Shown here one piece after another: positions 28,132-38,200 of a stretch of DNA of 49,092 nt. A program made the translations under genes and the position numbers. The stretch is from Marinilabiliales bacterium. GTDB lineage: Bacteria; Bacteroidota; Bacteroidia; Bacteroidales; ML635J-15. The stretch is taken from the NCBI GenBank assembly GCA_002869385.1, contig PKTB01000015.1:94797-143888 (forward strand), given 5' to 3'. The first letter of the stretch is position 1. The number at the start of each line of letters is the position of its first letter. The notes beneath the pieces were generated by a model. The model had not been told where the DNA came from. It saw only the letters and a program-made list of their open reading frames with translations, and ran no database searches.

Positions 28132-28530
28132 TTATTCGGCTGATTTATATTCATAATATGAAATTTTAAACTCTCCGTCATTTTCCAAAAGTTCAAACTC
28201 CTCATGAGTCTTACCATTTTCGTTTTCTACATCGTACCTTAAAACAACTTTTGTTTGACCATTATTTGTTTTTATTTCGGTAAATGTCTTTTTGCGGTCT
28301 TTTAAATCTCCCCAAAATTCATTTCTTTCTTTCATGGTTGAGATTATTACTTCCTCTGAATACATCTCTATGGTTTCTTCATCTAAGAATTCAACAAGTC
28401 CGTCATAATCATTTTCCTCAAGACAAGAATAGAACTTATCAACGACATCTTCTGCATCAGAAGTTTTCTGACATCCTTGAATAGCAAATACGCTAACAAT
28501 AATAAATACAAATGGAATAATTTTTTTCAT
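28132..28530 (-). CDS. Small NTF2-like (DUF4878-type) lipoprotein
   Basis: A 132-residue lipoprotein: signal with AIQGC (Cys20), then AEDVVDKFYSCLEENDYDGLVEFLDEETI, the helical opening of NTF2/DUF4878-like domains, and antiparallel strands (TEIKTNNGQTKVVLRYDVENE, split by turns) to the end. Fold assignment is by pattern; no active site is visible and the ligand is unknown. First of a two-gene minus-strand unit with the GldM-like lipoprotein. Confidence 0.7.
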   Translation of the reverse strand: MKKIIPFVFIIVSVFAIQGCQKTSDAEDVVDKFYSCLEENDYDGLVEFLDEETIEMYSEEVIISTMKERNEFWGDLKDRKKTFTEIKTNNGQTKVVLRYDVENENGKTHEEFELLENDGEFKISYYEYKSAE

Positions 28531-28702
28531 AATACTAAGATTTGGGTTAAAACAATAATTTAACTAAAAATACATATTTTTTGACCTAACACAAAATTAT
28601 TGAGACTCAATTTTTGCTTTGAGATTAATTCATAGAACAAACATTTTTCCGATATGAGATAATTGTGCAGAGTAGACTTTGGGTATCTAAGCGGAGTTGA
28701 CG

Positions 28703-29821
28703 CTAGCCCATATTTCCCAACATTCTCAATGTTTCAAAATTAAGTATGTCGATTGACTTATTATTTATAGCGATAATATTGTCTTTTTTTAGTTCGGAAA
28801 GAATCCTCACAAGATTTTCTGTTGCAAGACCTGATAGTTCAGCAATATCTTTTCTTGTAATTGTAGTCTCTATTGTAGAGGAGTTAAAAACTTTTTCTGA
28901 TAAATATAATAAAGTGTCGCAAACTTTTCCTAAAGCCTGCTTATTTGCAATACTACCAAGTTTATCATAAACATTCTGCAGTGAATTTGAATACATTTTC
29001 ATTATTTCAATTGAAAATGCCGGATTATTCTTTACAATTTCATCAAAAGTCGTTCTATCAACTAAACACACTTTACTAGGTAGTAATGCTCTACAACTAA
29101 AGTGGTAATAATTATCTCCATATAAGCTTGACAAACCAATAATATTATATGGTTTTGTAATTTTAAAAATATGGCTTTTATAATGAGACGTTTCAATAAC
29201 AGCTTTTAGTAAACCTTCTTTTAATATCATTATAAATGATGCAAAAGAGCCTTGCTTGCAAACAGTTTCACCCTTTTTAAAATCAATTTGAACCTTTGTT
29301 ATTTTTGATATTTCAGATTCTGTGAGATGCAACTCCTTTAAATATGAAATAAAATTTTCCTCATTATTACTCCTTTTCTTTTTCTTCTCAACACTTTCGG
29401 AGTATATTTTTTTTAATTTCCTAAATGATAAATATTGATTTATTTTTTCTACAATTGTTTGAAAAAGCCTGTTTTCCTCTGTTAGAAAAATACCTTTTTC
29501 AGCTCTAACAGGCTTTATATAACAAAGTATAATCTCTCCAACCTGCTTATCATCAACATATAGCTGTGATGATTGCTTTAATTCGGTACGTTTAAAACCG
29601 TCACTTGCAATCTCAAGATCATTTACGATAATTTTAACTTTACAGATATCGTCATATCTCCATCCTGCAGGAATTACGGATACAAGGTTTGTTAAAACAT
29701 CTTCGATCGAAGTGTCAAAATCCTTAAGTATTTCATCTACATTATAAATACAATTCAGCTCCTTTTTTCTCTCATTCAAGCTGTCCTGTATGCTTTCAAT
29801 ATCGTTTTTACCTGCTGCCAT
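28703..29821 (-). CDS. Crp/Fnr-family regulator with extra N-terminal GAF-like sensor domain
   Basis: A 372-residue regulator, about 150 residues longer than ordinary Crp/Fnr proteins. Residues 15-150 (ELNCIYNVDEIL, VIPAGWRYDDICKVKI, VGEIILCYI) look like the GAF-like sensor found at the front of many Bacteroidota histidine kinases. Then a cyclic-nucleotide-binding fold (about 175-295; FKKGETVCKQGSFASFIMIL, IIGLSSLYGD) and a C-terminal winged helix (about 300-370) with TITRKDIAELSGLATENLVRI as recognition region. No Cys cluster for an Fnr Fe-S centre is seen. Divergent from glutamate dehydrogenase across a ~200-base shared region, so control of gdhA is possible. It has a textbook promoter. Confidence 0.86.
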   Translation of the reverse strand: MAAGKNDIESIQDSLNERKKELNCIYNVDEILKDFDTSIEDVLTNLVSVIPAGWRYDDICKVKIIVNDLEIASDGFKRTELKQSSQLYVDDKQVGEIILCYIKPVRAEKGIFLTEENRLFQTIVEKINQYLSFRKLKKIYSESVEKKKKRSNNEENFISYLKELHLTESEISKITKVQIDFKKGETVCKQGSFASFIMILKEGLLKAVIETSHYKSHIFKITKPYNIIGLSSLYGDNYYHFSCRALLPSKVCLVDRTTFDEIVKNNPAFSIEIMKMYSNSLQNVYDKLGSIANKQALGKVCDTLLYLSEKVFNSSTIETTITRKDIAELSGLATENLVRILSELKKDNIIAINNKSIDILNFETLRMLGNMG

Positions 29822-29841
29822 TTCTTCTATTCAAACTGATG

Positions 29842-29872
29842 CAAAATTAGTAAATTTAGATTTGACGACAAA
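29842..29872 (-). promoter_or_regulatory. Bacteroidota consensus promoter of the Crp/Fnr regulator gene
   Basis: Minus strand: TTTG (29869-29872), exactly 19 bases, TAATTTTG (29842-29849), ideal match to the phylum consensus, 20 bases before the ATG (29819-29821). Confidence 0.75.
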
Positions 29873-29928
29873 TATCATTGATAAATATCAATCATTAATG
29901 CCAAATCTTAGATATTACATTTTTAATT

Positions 29929-29954
29929 TTGTATTTCTTAAAGCAATAATTTTG
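29929..29954 (+). promoter_or_regulatory. Candidate promoter region of glutamate dehydrogenase
   Basis: TAATTTTG at 29947-29954 with TTG at 29929-29931 (15-base spacing, slightly short); another TAATTTTG at 29924-29931 overlaps. The ATG is at 30019. Tentative. Confidence 0.35.
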
Positions 29955-30018
29955 ACTTGTGAATTAAAACTAAAAAATACCCGCAAGGCGGATAAATTAA
30001 TAATTAAAATTTAAAGAG

Positions 30019-31353
30019 ATGAACGTAGAAAAAATCATGAACGACCTGGAAAAAAAACATCCGGGTGAAGTTGAGTACCTTCAGGCTGTAAGAGAAGTTC
30101 TAGAAACTATAGAAGACGTTTACAATGAGAACCCTCAATTTGAGGCTGCTAATATTATTGGCCGTATCATTGAGCCGGACAGAGTATTAACTTTTAAAGT
30201 ACCTTGGGCTGATGACGAAGGTAACGTTCATGTTAATCTTGGTTACAGTGTTCAATTTAACAATGCTATTGGACCATACAAAGGTGGTTTAAGATTTCAC
30301 CCAAGCGTAAACCTTTCAATTCTTAAATTCTTAGGTTTTGAGCAAATCTTTAAAAACTCACTTACTACACTTCCTATGGGTGGTGGTAAAGGTGGTTCTG
30401 ATTTCGATCCTAAAGGAAAATCAGACAGAGAAATTATGCGTTTCTGCCAGTCTTTCATGATGGAATTATGGAAGCTAATTGGTCCTGAAACTGACGTGCC
30501 TGCCGGCGATATTGGTGTTGGTGGAAAAGAAATAGGTTATATGTATGGTATGTACAAAAAACTTGCAAGAGAACATACTGGTGTTTTGACAGGTAAAGGT
30601 AGAGCTTGGGGTGGTTCACTAATCCGTCCTGAAGCTACAGGTTTTGGTAATGTTTACTTTGCAAAAGAAATGCTAGCAACTAAAGGTGAAACTTTCGAAG
30701 GTAAAACCGTTGTAATCTCAGGTTTTGGTAATGTTGCTTGGGGTGCTGCAACAAAAGTAACAGAACTAGGTGGTAAAGTTGTTGCAATCTCTGGTCCTGA
30801 TGGATACGTTTATGATAAAGACGGTATCTCAGGTGAGAAAATCGACTATATGCTTGAGCTAAGAGCTACTAACGAGGATATCGTTAAGCCTTATTCTTAT
30901 GAGTTTGGTGCTGAGTTCCATCAAGGTAAAAGACCTTGGGAAGTTAAATGTGATGTTGCTCTTCCATGCGCTACACAAAACTAACTTGGTAAAGAAGACG
31001 CTCTTAAATTAGTAGAAAACGGATGTATTTGTGTAAGCGAAGGTGCTAATATGCCTTGTACTCCTGAAGCTGTTGAGATTTTCTTAGAAAATAAAGTACT
31101 ATTCGGTCCTGGTAAAGCTGCTAATGCTGGTGGTGTTGCTACTTCAGGTCTTGAAATGTCACAAAACTCTATGAAACTTTCTTGGACTCGCGAAGAAGTT
31201 GACGAGAAACTACATAGAATAATGTGTGATATCCACGATGCATGTGTTAAGCACGGAAAAGACGATGCAGGATTTGTAAACTATGTAAAAGGTGCAAATA
31301 TTGCTGGTTTCCTTAAAGTTGCTGATGCAATGATTGAACAAGGAGTTATTTAA
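30019..31353 (+). pseudogene. gdhA: NADP-type glutamate dehydrogenase, interrupted by in-frame TAA
   Basis: A 445-codon frame for the hexameric (subfamily I) glutamate dehydrogenase that makes glutamate from 2-oxoglutarate and ammonium. Full length agrees with the family (about 445). Seen: KGGLRFHPSVN (about 92-102), the catalytic-lysine segment PMGGGKGGSDFDPKGKSD (about 121-138), PAGDIGVGGKEIGY, and the Rossmann loop SGFGNVAWGAATK (about 240). TAA at 30982-30984 (codon 322) interrupts LPCATQN-stop-L, where the family has the invariant PCATQNE; this is the clearest GAA to TAA case. The rest (SEGANMPCTPEAVEIF to the end) is intact. Divergent from the Crp-type regulator; followed by a strong terminator. 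Confidence 0.93.
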
Positions 31354-31395
31354 ACTAAAATATAGTTCAACTTACTAATCAAATTTTTTAACGCC

Positions 31396-31424
31396 GAAAA
31401 ACCCTCCAATGGAGGGTTTTTTTA
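31396..31424 (+). terminator. Rho-independent terminator of gdhA
   Basis: AAAACCCTCC (31398-31406) / GGAGGGTTTT (31411-31420) with a short AAT-containing loop and a run of seven T. Confidence 0.9.
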
Positions 31425-31621
31425 TTGTGTGTTATTAAAAAGTGTGATATTATTTATACTTTTTCTTACTTGCCTTCTTCAAAATTACAATATAATTTCA
31501 ATGTTTTTTAATTAATGTGGTTTTTGTCTTCAAATTAAAGGCTTTTGTATTATTTTACAAGCCATTTTTGGCTGATAAAAAAAACATACTATAATACATG
31601 TGTAAATTTAATTTAAACAAT

Positions 31622-32068
31622 ATGCTAGAATTTGAAGTAATCAAAAAAGAAAACGAATTTAAAAAAACAAGTAGAGAAGGATGTATTGATTTTTTACACA
31701 CTAATCTAGATCAGTTTGGAGACAGTAAAGAAGATATTGGAAAATGTTTTGACTATGCTCTTGAAAAAAACAATGGTAAAGGTGGATATATTCTAAATGC
31801 ATATAATGAAAACAAACTTGCAGGAGTTTTAGTAATGAATAAAACAGGAATGTCAGGTTTTATTCCTGAAAACATATTAGTATATATTGCTGTTGATTCA
31901 AAACATAGAGGCAAAGGATTCGGAAGACAAATAATTGAAAAAGCATTTTCAATTACAGAAGGAAACATTAAACTTCATGTAGAATATGACAATCCTGCAA
32001 AACGTCTTTATGAGCGAGTTGGTTTTAAATCAAAATATGCAGAAATGAGATATAACAATAATAAATAG
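31622..32068 (+). CDS. GNAT-family N-acetyltransferase
   Basis: A 148-residue acetyl-CoA-dependent N-acetyltransferase. The acetyl-CoA pyrophosphate loop is VDSKHRGKGFGRQIIEKA (motif A, Q/RxxGxG/A as RGKGFG), preceded by a beta-bulge strand ILVYIAV, and followed by NPAKRLYERVGF (motif B). ATG 31622 gives MLEFEVIKKENEF; an in-frame upstream ATG at 31598 would add eight residues (MCKFNLNN) and is less likely. It is followed 11 bases later by the racemase gene, so a joint role in modifying and racemising an amino acid is plausible; I recall this pair in other genomes. Substrate unknown. Confidence 0.82.
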   Translation: MLEFEVIKKENEFKKTSREGCIDFLHTNLDQFGDSKEDIGKCFDYALEKNNGKGGYILNAYNENKLAGVLVMNKTGMSGFIPENILVYIAVDSKHRGKGFGRQIIEKAFSITEGNIKLHVEYDNPAKRLYERVGFKSKYAEMRYNNNK

Positions 32069-32079
32069 ATACGACCATT

Positions 32080-33177
32080 ATGGCCAAATTACAAATAGAT
32101 ACAGAAGCAGTTATTTATAATATTAAAGAAATAAGTGCTTTTCTAAAAAAACACGATAAAACTTGGAGTTTAATTACTAAAGTTTTCTCTGGAGATATTA
32201 ACTTATTAAAAAAGATATTAAAACCAGATGTAATAAAAGATATCCATTCTGTTGGAGACTCAAGGTTAAGCAGTTTGAAGAACTTAAAGACTGTTAATCC
32301 TGACTTAATAACTATTTACATTAAGCCTCCTGCCTTACTTTATGTTGACGATGTTGTGAGATATGCAGATATATCTCTTAACACATCGTATAAAACGATA
32401 ATGGCACTCAATGAGTCAGCAAAAAAACAAAAAAAGATTAATAAGGTTATAATTATGATTGAACTTGGAGAGCTGAGAGAAGGAATAAAAAGAGACGAAC
32501 TACTTGATTTTTATAAGAAAGTTTTTCAACTTGAAAACATTGAGGTTATAGGCTTAGGATCAAATTTAGGTTGTATGTACGGTGTTGAACCAACATACGA
32601 TAAATTACTACAACTTTGTTTGTATCAGGAAATTATTCAAGCAAAATTTAATAAAGAACTCCCTTTAATTTCAGGAGGAAGCTCAATTACTCTTCCATTA
32701 GTTGAGAAAAATGCAGTCCCAACAGATATGAACCACTTTAGAATTGGTGAAGCTGCTTTTTTTGGAACAAGTCCATTGGATAATGAGGTGTTTAATAATC
32801 TAAAAGCAGAAGCCTTTACTTTTAAAGCTAATATCATAGAATTAGACGAAAAAGAAGTTGTGCCGGATGGAGTAATCAATGAAGCTAATGTTGGACATAC
32901 AGCTGATTATAACGAAGAAGATTTTAATGAAACAACAACAAAGGCAATTCTTGATTTTGGGCTATTGGATGTTGATAAATCAGAAATTGAACCGAAAGAC
33001 AAATCTGTTAGTTTTGTTGGGATAACTTCAGATATGATGGTTGTCGACCTTGGTGATAATCGCAAAAAAGATGGTAAAAAGAAATACTCCGTAGGAAGCC
33101 AGCTATGCTTTATCCCTTCATATATGGGAGTTGCCAGATTGCTAAATTCTAAATTTACTGAAATAGATTATATCTAA
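32080..33177 (+). CDS. Alanine/ornithine racemase-family PLP enzyme
   Basis: A 365-residue fold-type III PLP enzyme related to ornithine racemase (Orr) and alanine racemase. The PLP-binding Lys lies in WSLITKVFSGD (about residues 30-40). Other family marks: IHSVGDSRLSSL, IMIELGELREGI (HDM-like in others), GLGSNLGCMYG (about 165-175), SGGSSITLP (PLP phosphate binding, about 205-213), and the C-terminal domain ending in a beta-barrel (SVGSQLCFIPSYMGVARLLNSKF split across a turn). Catalytic Tyr candidates are in the C-terminal domain but not certain. Cytoplasmic. Co-oriented with the GNAT gene. Substrate could be ornithine, lysine or alanine. Confidence 0.82.
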   Translation: MAKLQIDTEAVIYNIKEISAFLKKHDKTWSLITKVFSGDINLLKKILKPDVIKDIHSVGDSRLSSLKNLKTVNPDLITIYIKPPALLYVDDVVRYADISLNTSYKTIMALNESAKKQKKINKVIIMIELGELREGIKRDELLDFYKKVFQLENIEVIGLGSNLGCMYGVEPTYDKLLQLCLYQEIIQAKFNKELPLISGGSSITLPLVEKNAVPTDMNHFRIGEAAFFGTSPLDNEVFNNLKAEAFTFKANIIELDEKEVVPDGVINEANVGHTADYNEEDFNETTTKAILDFGLLDVDKSEIEPKDKSVSFVGITSDMMVVDLGDNRKKDGKKKYSVGSQLCFIPSYMGVARLLNSKFTEIDYI

Positions 33178-33459
33178 AATCTATCGAATAATAGTGACGG
33201 TCCCCACTCGTGGGTCTTCATCAATATTTAAAATAATATTATATAAATATGCTCCGTTTGGAACAGGGTTCCCATTATATGTTCCGTCCCAGAATCCATT
33301 TGAGCCTAAATCTTCATATAATAGTTGTCACCATCTGTTATAAATTTGAATTACAGCGCGAGGATATAAATGTATATTTTCAATATAAAAATCATCATTA
33401 TGTCCATCTCCATTCTGACTAAAGGCTGCAGGAATATGCAAGCAATCCTCATCGGTATC

Positions 33460-35250
33460 ATAAACAGAAACTGGACCCATTGTAAACTCACAATCATTTG
33501 AATCGCGAACAGTTATATAATAATCACCTCTATAAAGTGAATCAATAATATATGAATTCCACATAATATCCATCAAGTAATATGAATATGGTTCGGTACC
33601 TCCAGCTGCTGCAATGGCAATATATCCATCATAATTACCAATACAGGATGTGTTTCCAACTTCAACAGTAGCAGTAAGAGAGTTCACCTGATAAATCTCC
33701 ACTAAAGTATCAGCTGAGCATCCGTTATTATCGTCAACAACCAATAAATAGCTGCCTGTACCTAAATTCCTAATTGTTGCATCATTTATTTCTTCGCCAT
33801 TTATAAACCATGTATACCAATAAGGAGGAGAACCACCACTTGCAAATGCATTTATAGCACCATCATCTGCACCATAACAAGTTACTTGTTTAACATTAAG
33901 GCTTATTTCAATTCCTGTTTCAGGCTCTGAGATAACTGTGTAATCACTTACTGAACAATTATTGTCATCTGTAACTGTTACCCAAATCTCACCAGGGCCT
34001 AGGCCAGTAGTATAGAATAGTGTGTCACTATTTGACCAAAGTGCATGGTATGCCTGTGTCCCTCCCTGTATTGAAACACTAGCCTGACCAGTAAGCTCCC
34101 CCTTACAGCGAATGTCTTGTGATATAAGTTCAATTAATAATTCTTCTGGCTCAGTAACGGTAATAGAATCTACTCCACTACATCCCCAACTATCATAAAC
34201 TGTTACAGAATAATCCCCAGCAGCTAACTCCGGATTTACAGAATCTACAACAAAATTCGACCAACTATATGTATACTCAGGTGCTCCATCACTCGAATAT
34301 GCTATTAGTTCTGCTATTTTATCTCCATAACACTGATTAAACATTGTCTGAGTAATTTCAGCAGTTAAATTTCCTTCTGCAGGTACTTCAACTGATGTTT
34401 CAAATATACAACCGTTATTGTCCTCTATCGTGACATAATAAGTAGTTGCAATTAGATTAAATAAGACAGGAATAGTGTCACCAGTGTTCCATTCGTAACT
34501 ATATGGAGATGTTCCACCATCTGTAATAATTGCTAAGGAACCGGTTTGTTGTGTACATAAAACCGGATTTACTGTTGTCTCCACCCAAATAGAATCCGGT
34601 TGTGTAATTTCAACACTATCAGTGATTGCACAATCGTTACTATCTGTTAATGTAACAGTATAATAACCGGCAGATACACCTGTTAAAATTGTGTCGTTAG
34701 TTTCTGGTAAATCATTCCAAACTGCATCGTATGGTGCTGTTCCTCCACTCGGACTTATGGTTACTCCACCATCACTATATAGGTAACAACTAACATTTTG
34801 GATGTCATAAAATGTTAATGCTAATGTGTCTGGCTCAGCAATTACAACCGTATCAGTAGCCTGGCACAGGTTATCGTCAGTAACTGTAACAAAATAAGTG
34901 CCTACGGGAATATTCTCAATAACAGTTGTATCTGTTACTAAATCACTCCACAGGTAGGAGTAATCCGGTGTTCCTCCACTAGCAACTGCTATAGCCCAAC
35001 CATCTTCATACCCATAACAATTGACATCTGAATAACTTGTAATATCAACTATTAATTCCGGTGGCTCATCCACATAAACACTATCAACTGTCACACAGTC
35101 CAAACTATCAGTAACAGCAAGAGCATGCCAACCAGATGAAACACTAGTAATATCAGCTGTAACTGTGCTACCTGAATCATTCCATAAATAATAAAATGGT
35201 CCTATTGCATTAGTAACTTCTGTTGTAATAGACCCATTAGAATCTCCAAA
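33460..35250 (-). repeat. Eight SprB-type repeats
   Basis: Eight consecutive ~76-residue units with the SprB pattern: Cys then (Y/F)GxxDG near the start, SGGTxPYxYxWSD in the middle, and GxYxVTVTDxNxC at the end, leading directly into the T9SS domain. SprB repeats are named from the Flavobacterium gliding adhesin. Unit boundaries approximate. Confidence 0.75.
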
Positions 35251-38200
35251 ACATAAAGGTTGAGTCACTGTAAAGTCAATATCAGCATAATCAATTACGC
35301 TTGTATTAAAATACGTAGTGTCAGAACACCCATATACATCAGTAAAATTATACATTAATTCAAAATCACCAGATCCTGCACTTGGAGGAATAAACAGATT
35401 ATTATATGTACCTGGTCCAACCAACGTCCCTCCTAAAGGTAAAACAACAGGATAAACTGTGTCATCATATACACAATAATGCTCTTCCATTGCGGAAATA
35501 CTCGCTACTGGCATAGCATGCACCTCAAGATCATAATATGCTGTATATGAACATCCATTTATATCAGTATATGAATAAATAATTTGATGTTCTCCAACTC
35601 CAGCAACTTCTGGGTCAAACAAAGTTCCGGCAATAGAACCTCCATTTAACACGCCTCCTCCGGGAGAAACAGAAACATTAACGGCATCATCATCAAAACA
35701 ATAGTGTGGATTTAATCCAGATATTGTTACAACAGGAATATCATGAACTGTTAATGTATCAAAATCAATTGATGAACAACCATTAACTGTAATTTCATAA
35801 ACAACCAAAAATCCACCGACTCCAGAGACTGCAGGATCGTATGTTCCAGCAACAACATCTGTAATTCCGGCACCTGACCATATTCCACCGGGATCTCCCG
35901 ATGTATAGTTAAATGGAGGATCACTTAAACAAACATCGCTAGGTCCAGTTATTGTTGCATCAGGATTTGCATTTACACTAATCGACTGAGTATCATCATC
36001 ATAACATGCCCCATTTGTAATTTCATATGTTATCATATGATTACCAACTGTTGCTGCAGCAGGTGAAAATAAACCATCCAGAGTAACACCAGGTCCAGAC
36101 CAAACACCTGCTGGATTCAATGATTCAAGATAAAAAGGTGTATCATTATAACAATACTGACCTGTCGATATAATATCTGCATCAATAAACTCGTCGACTG
36201 TTATATTAACCTGATCCGTAACAACGCATGATCCTGATGTTAAAGTATAAGTTATTACCTGAGTACCTATGCTAGCAGACCCAGGGTTGAAATTTCCATT
36301 AATATCAATGCCATTACCAGACCATTCACCACCAGCTATATTTGCTGAAAATACCTGTATTCCTTCATTTTCACAAAATGGACCGGTAGTTAAAATGCTT
36401 ACATCAGGAGCGTCTTCAACAACAATATCTGTATCATCAGTATCACTACATGCTCCATTTTCAACATAGTAAGTTATTGTATGTGTCCCTGGTGTTGTAA
36501 CTGCAGGATTAAACAGGCCTGTAACCTGATTAACAATTCCTGTTCCTGACCATGTTCCTCCTGGACTAACTGCTGATAGTGTAATTGAGGCATCAGTCTC
36601 ACAAAATGGACAAACATCTGTAATTGTAGCATCAACAGCCTCATCAACAGAAATATCTGTTGACCCAAAAGAAGTACATGCTCCGTTTATGACAGTATAA
36701 GTTATAGTATGTGTTCCATCCTCAGCAAAACTTGGATCAAAAATACCCGTAGTAATATTGGTAATCCCTGTACCAGACCAAGTTCCTCCCAAAGATGGCT
36801 CCGTAAGTTCTATTGCTGCATCAGTTTCACAATATGGGCCTACGGGTGTAAGTGTTGTATTTGGATTTGCATCAACATGTATTGTCTCCGTATCTGTGTC
36901 TGTACACTCTCCATTTATTATTTCATAAGTAATAATATGATCTCCTGCAGTGGCAATTGAAGTGTTAAATTCCCCGGCACTAGGATTTGTTATTCCATCA
37001 CCTGACCACGTTCCTCCTGTTTCTGCAGCACTTAAATATAATGCTGTTTCATTATCACAATATGGTCCCGCAGGAGTAATAGTTGCATCAGGTTGGTTGT
37101 CAACATGAACAGTTTCAGTATCTGATGCATAACATGCTCCATTGGCAATTTCGTATGTAACAACATGATCTCCTTCCTGAGCAATTGCCGGATCAAATGT
37201 TCCATTTGCAGTAACAATAATCCCTGTACCACTCCAAACTCCTCCAGGGTTTGCAGCAACAAGGTTAAATGCAGGTTCTGTTTCACAATAATCATCCGGA
37301 TTAGTAATTGTTGCATCAAAATATTCATCGACATGTATAGTAATATCATCAGAACCTGTACACAGACCACTAACAATTTCATAATGAATTATGAAATCGC
37401 CAGGACCAGATGCTCCAGGATGAAATGTCCCATTTACTGCATCAGTAATTCCTGTGCCACTCCAAACTCCTCCAGGATTTGCAGCAACTAAATTCACTGC
37501 TGCATCAATATTACAAAATGGTCCTGCAGGAGTAATTGTTGCATCATAGTATTGATCAACTTCTATTGTTGTATTACTTGAACTATAGCATGCTCCATTA
37601 GTAATTTCATATCCTATGGTATGACTCCCACTACCTGCAGTAAGTGGGTCAAACGTACCTAAAATAATATCAGTTATACCATTTCCTGACCATAACCCTC
37701 CTGGATCAACAGCAGTTAAATTCACAGCGGGGTCGCTCTCACAGAAAGGTCATGCTGCAGAAATAGAAGTGTCTGGTAAAGTATCGATATGTATGGTCTC
37801 AGTATCTGAATCAGAGCAAGTTCCATTTGTTATTGAATATCCAATTAAATGGTCTCCACCTCCGGCAACACCTGGGTGAAATAAGCCAGTACTGGTATTT
37901 ACTACACCCGTACCAGACCAAGTACCTCCATTATGAGCAGCAATAAGTGTTGTTATAGGATCATTTTCACAGTAAGGTCCTGCAGGCGTTATAGTAGCAT
38001 CTACTACAGAATCTACCTGCATTTCAAAAGTATCAATATTTGTACAAGCACCTTGAGTAATAGTATAAGTTATTGTATGTAATCCATCTTGCGCAACTAC
38101 TGGATTAAATGTACCCAAAGCAGTATTTGTTATTCCTGTCCCACTCCATAAACCTCCTGGGTTTGCTGCTATAAAATCAAAAGCCGATGAATTTTCACAT

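Noticed and set aside
2995..37752. Genome-wide stop-codon reassignment (TAA/TAG as Glu, TGA as Gly)
   Set aside because: Known codes do read TGA as Gly (SR1/Gracilibacteria) or UAA/UAG as Glu (peritrich ciliates), but here all three stops are also used as normal gene ends, the usage is sparse (thirteen against hundreds of GAA/GGA), and both Glu and Gly recoding would have to coexist in one genome.
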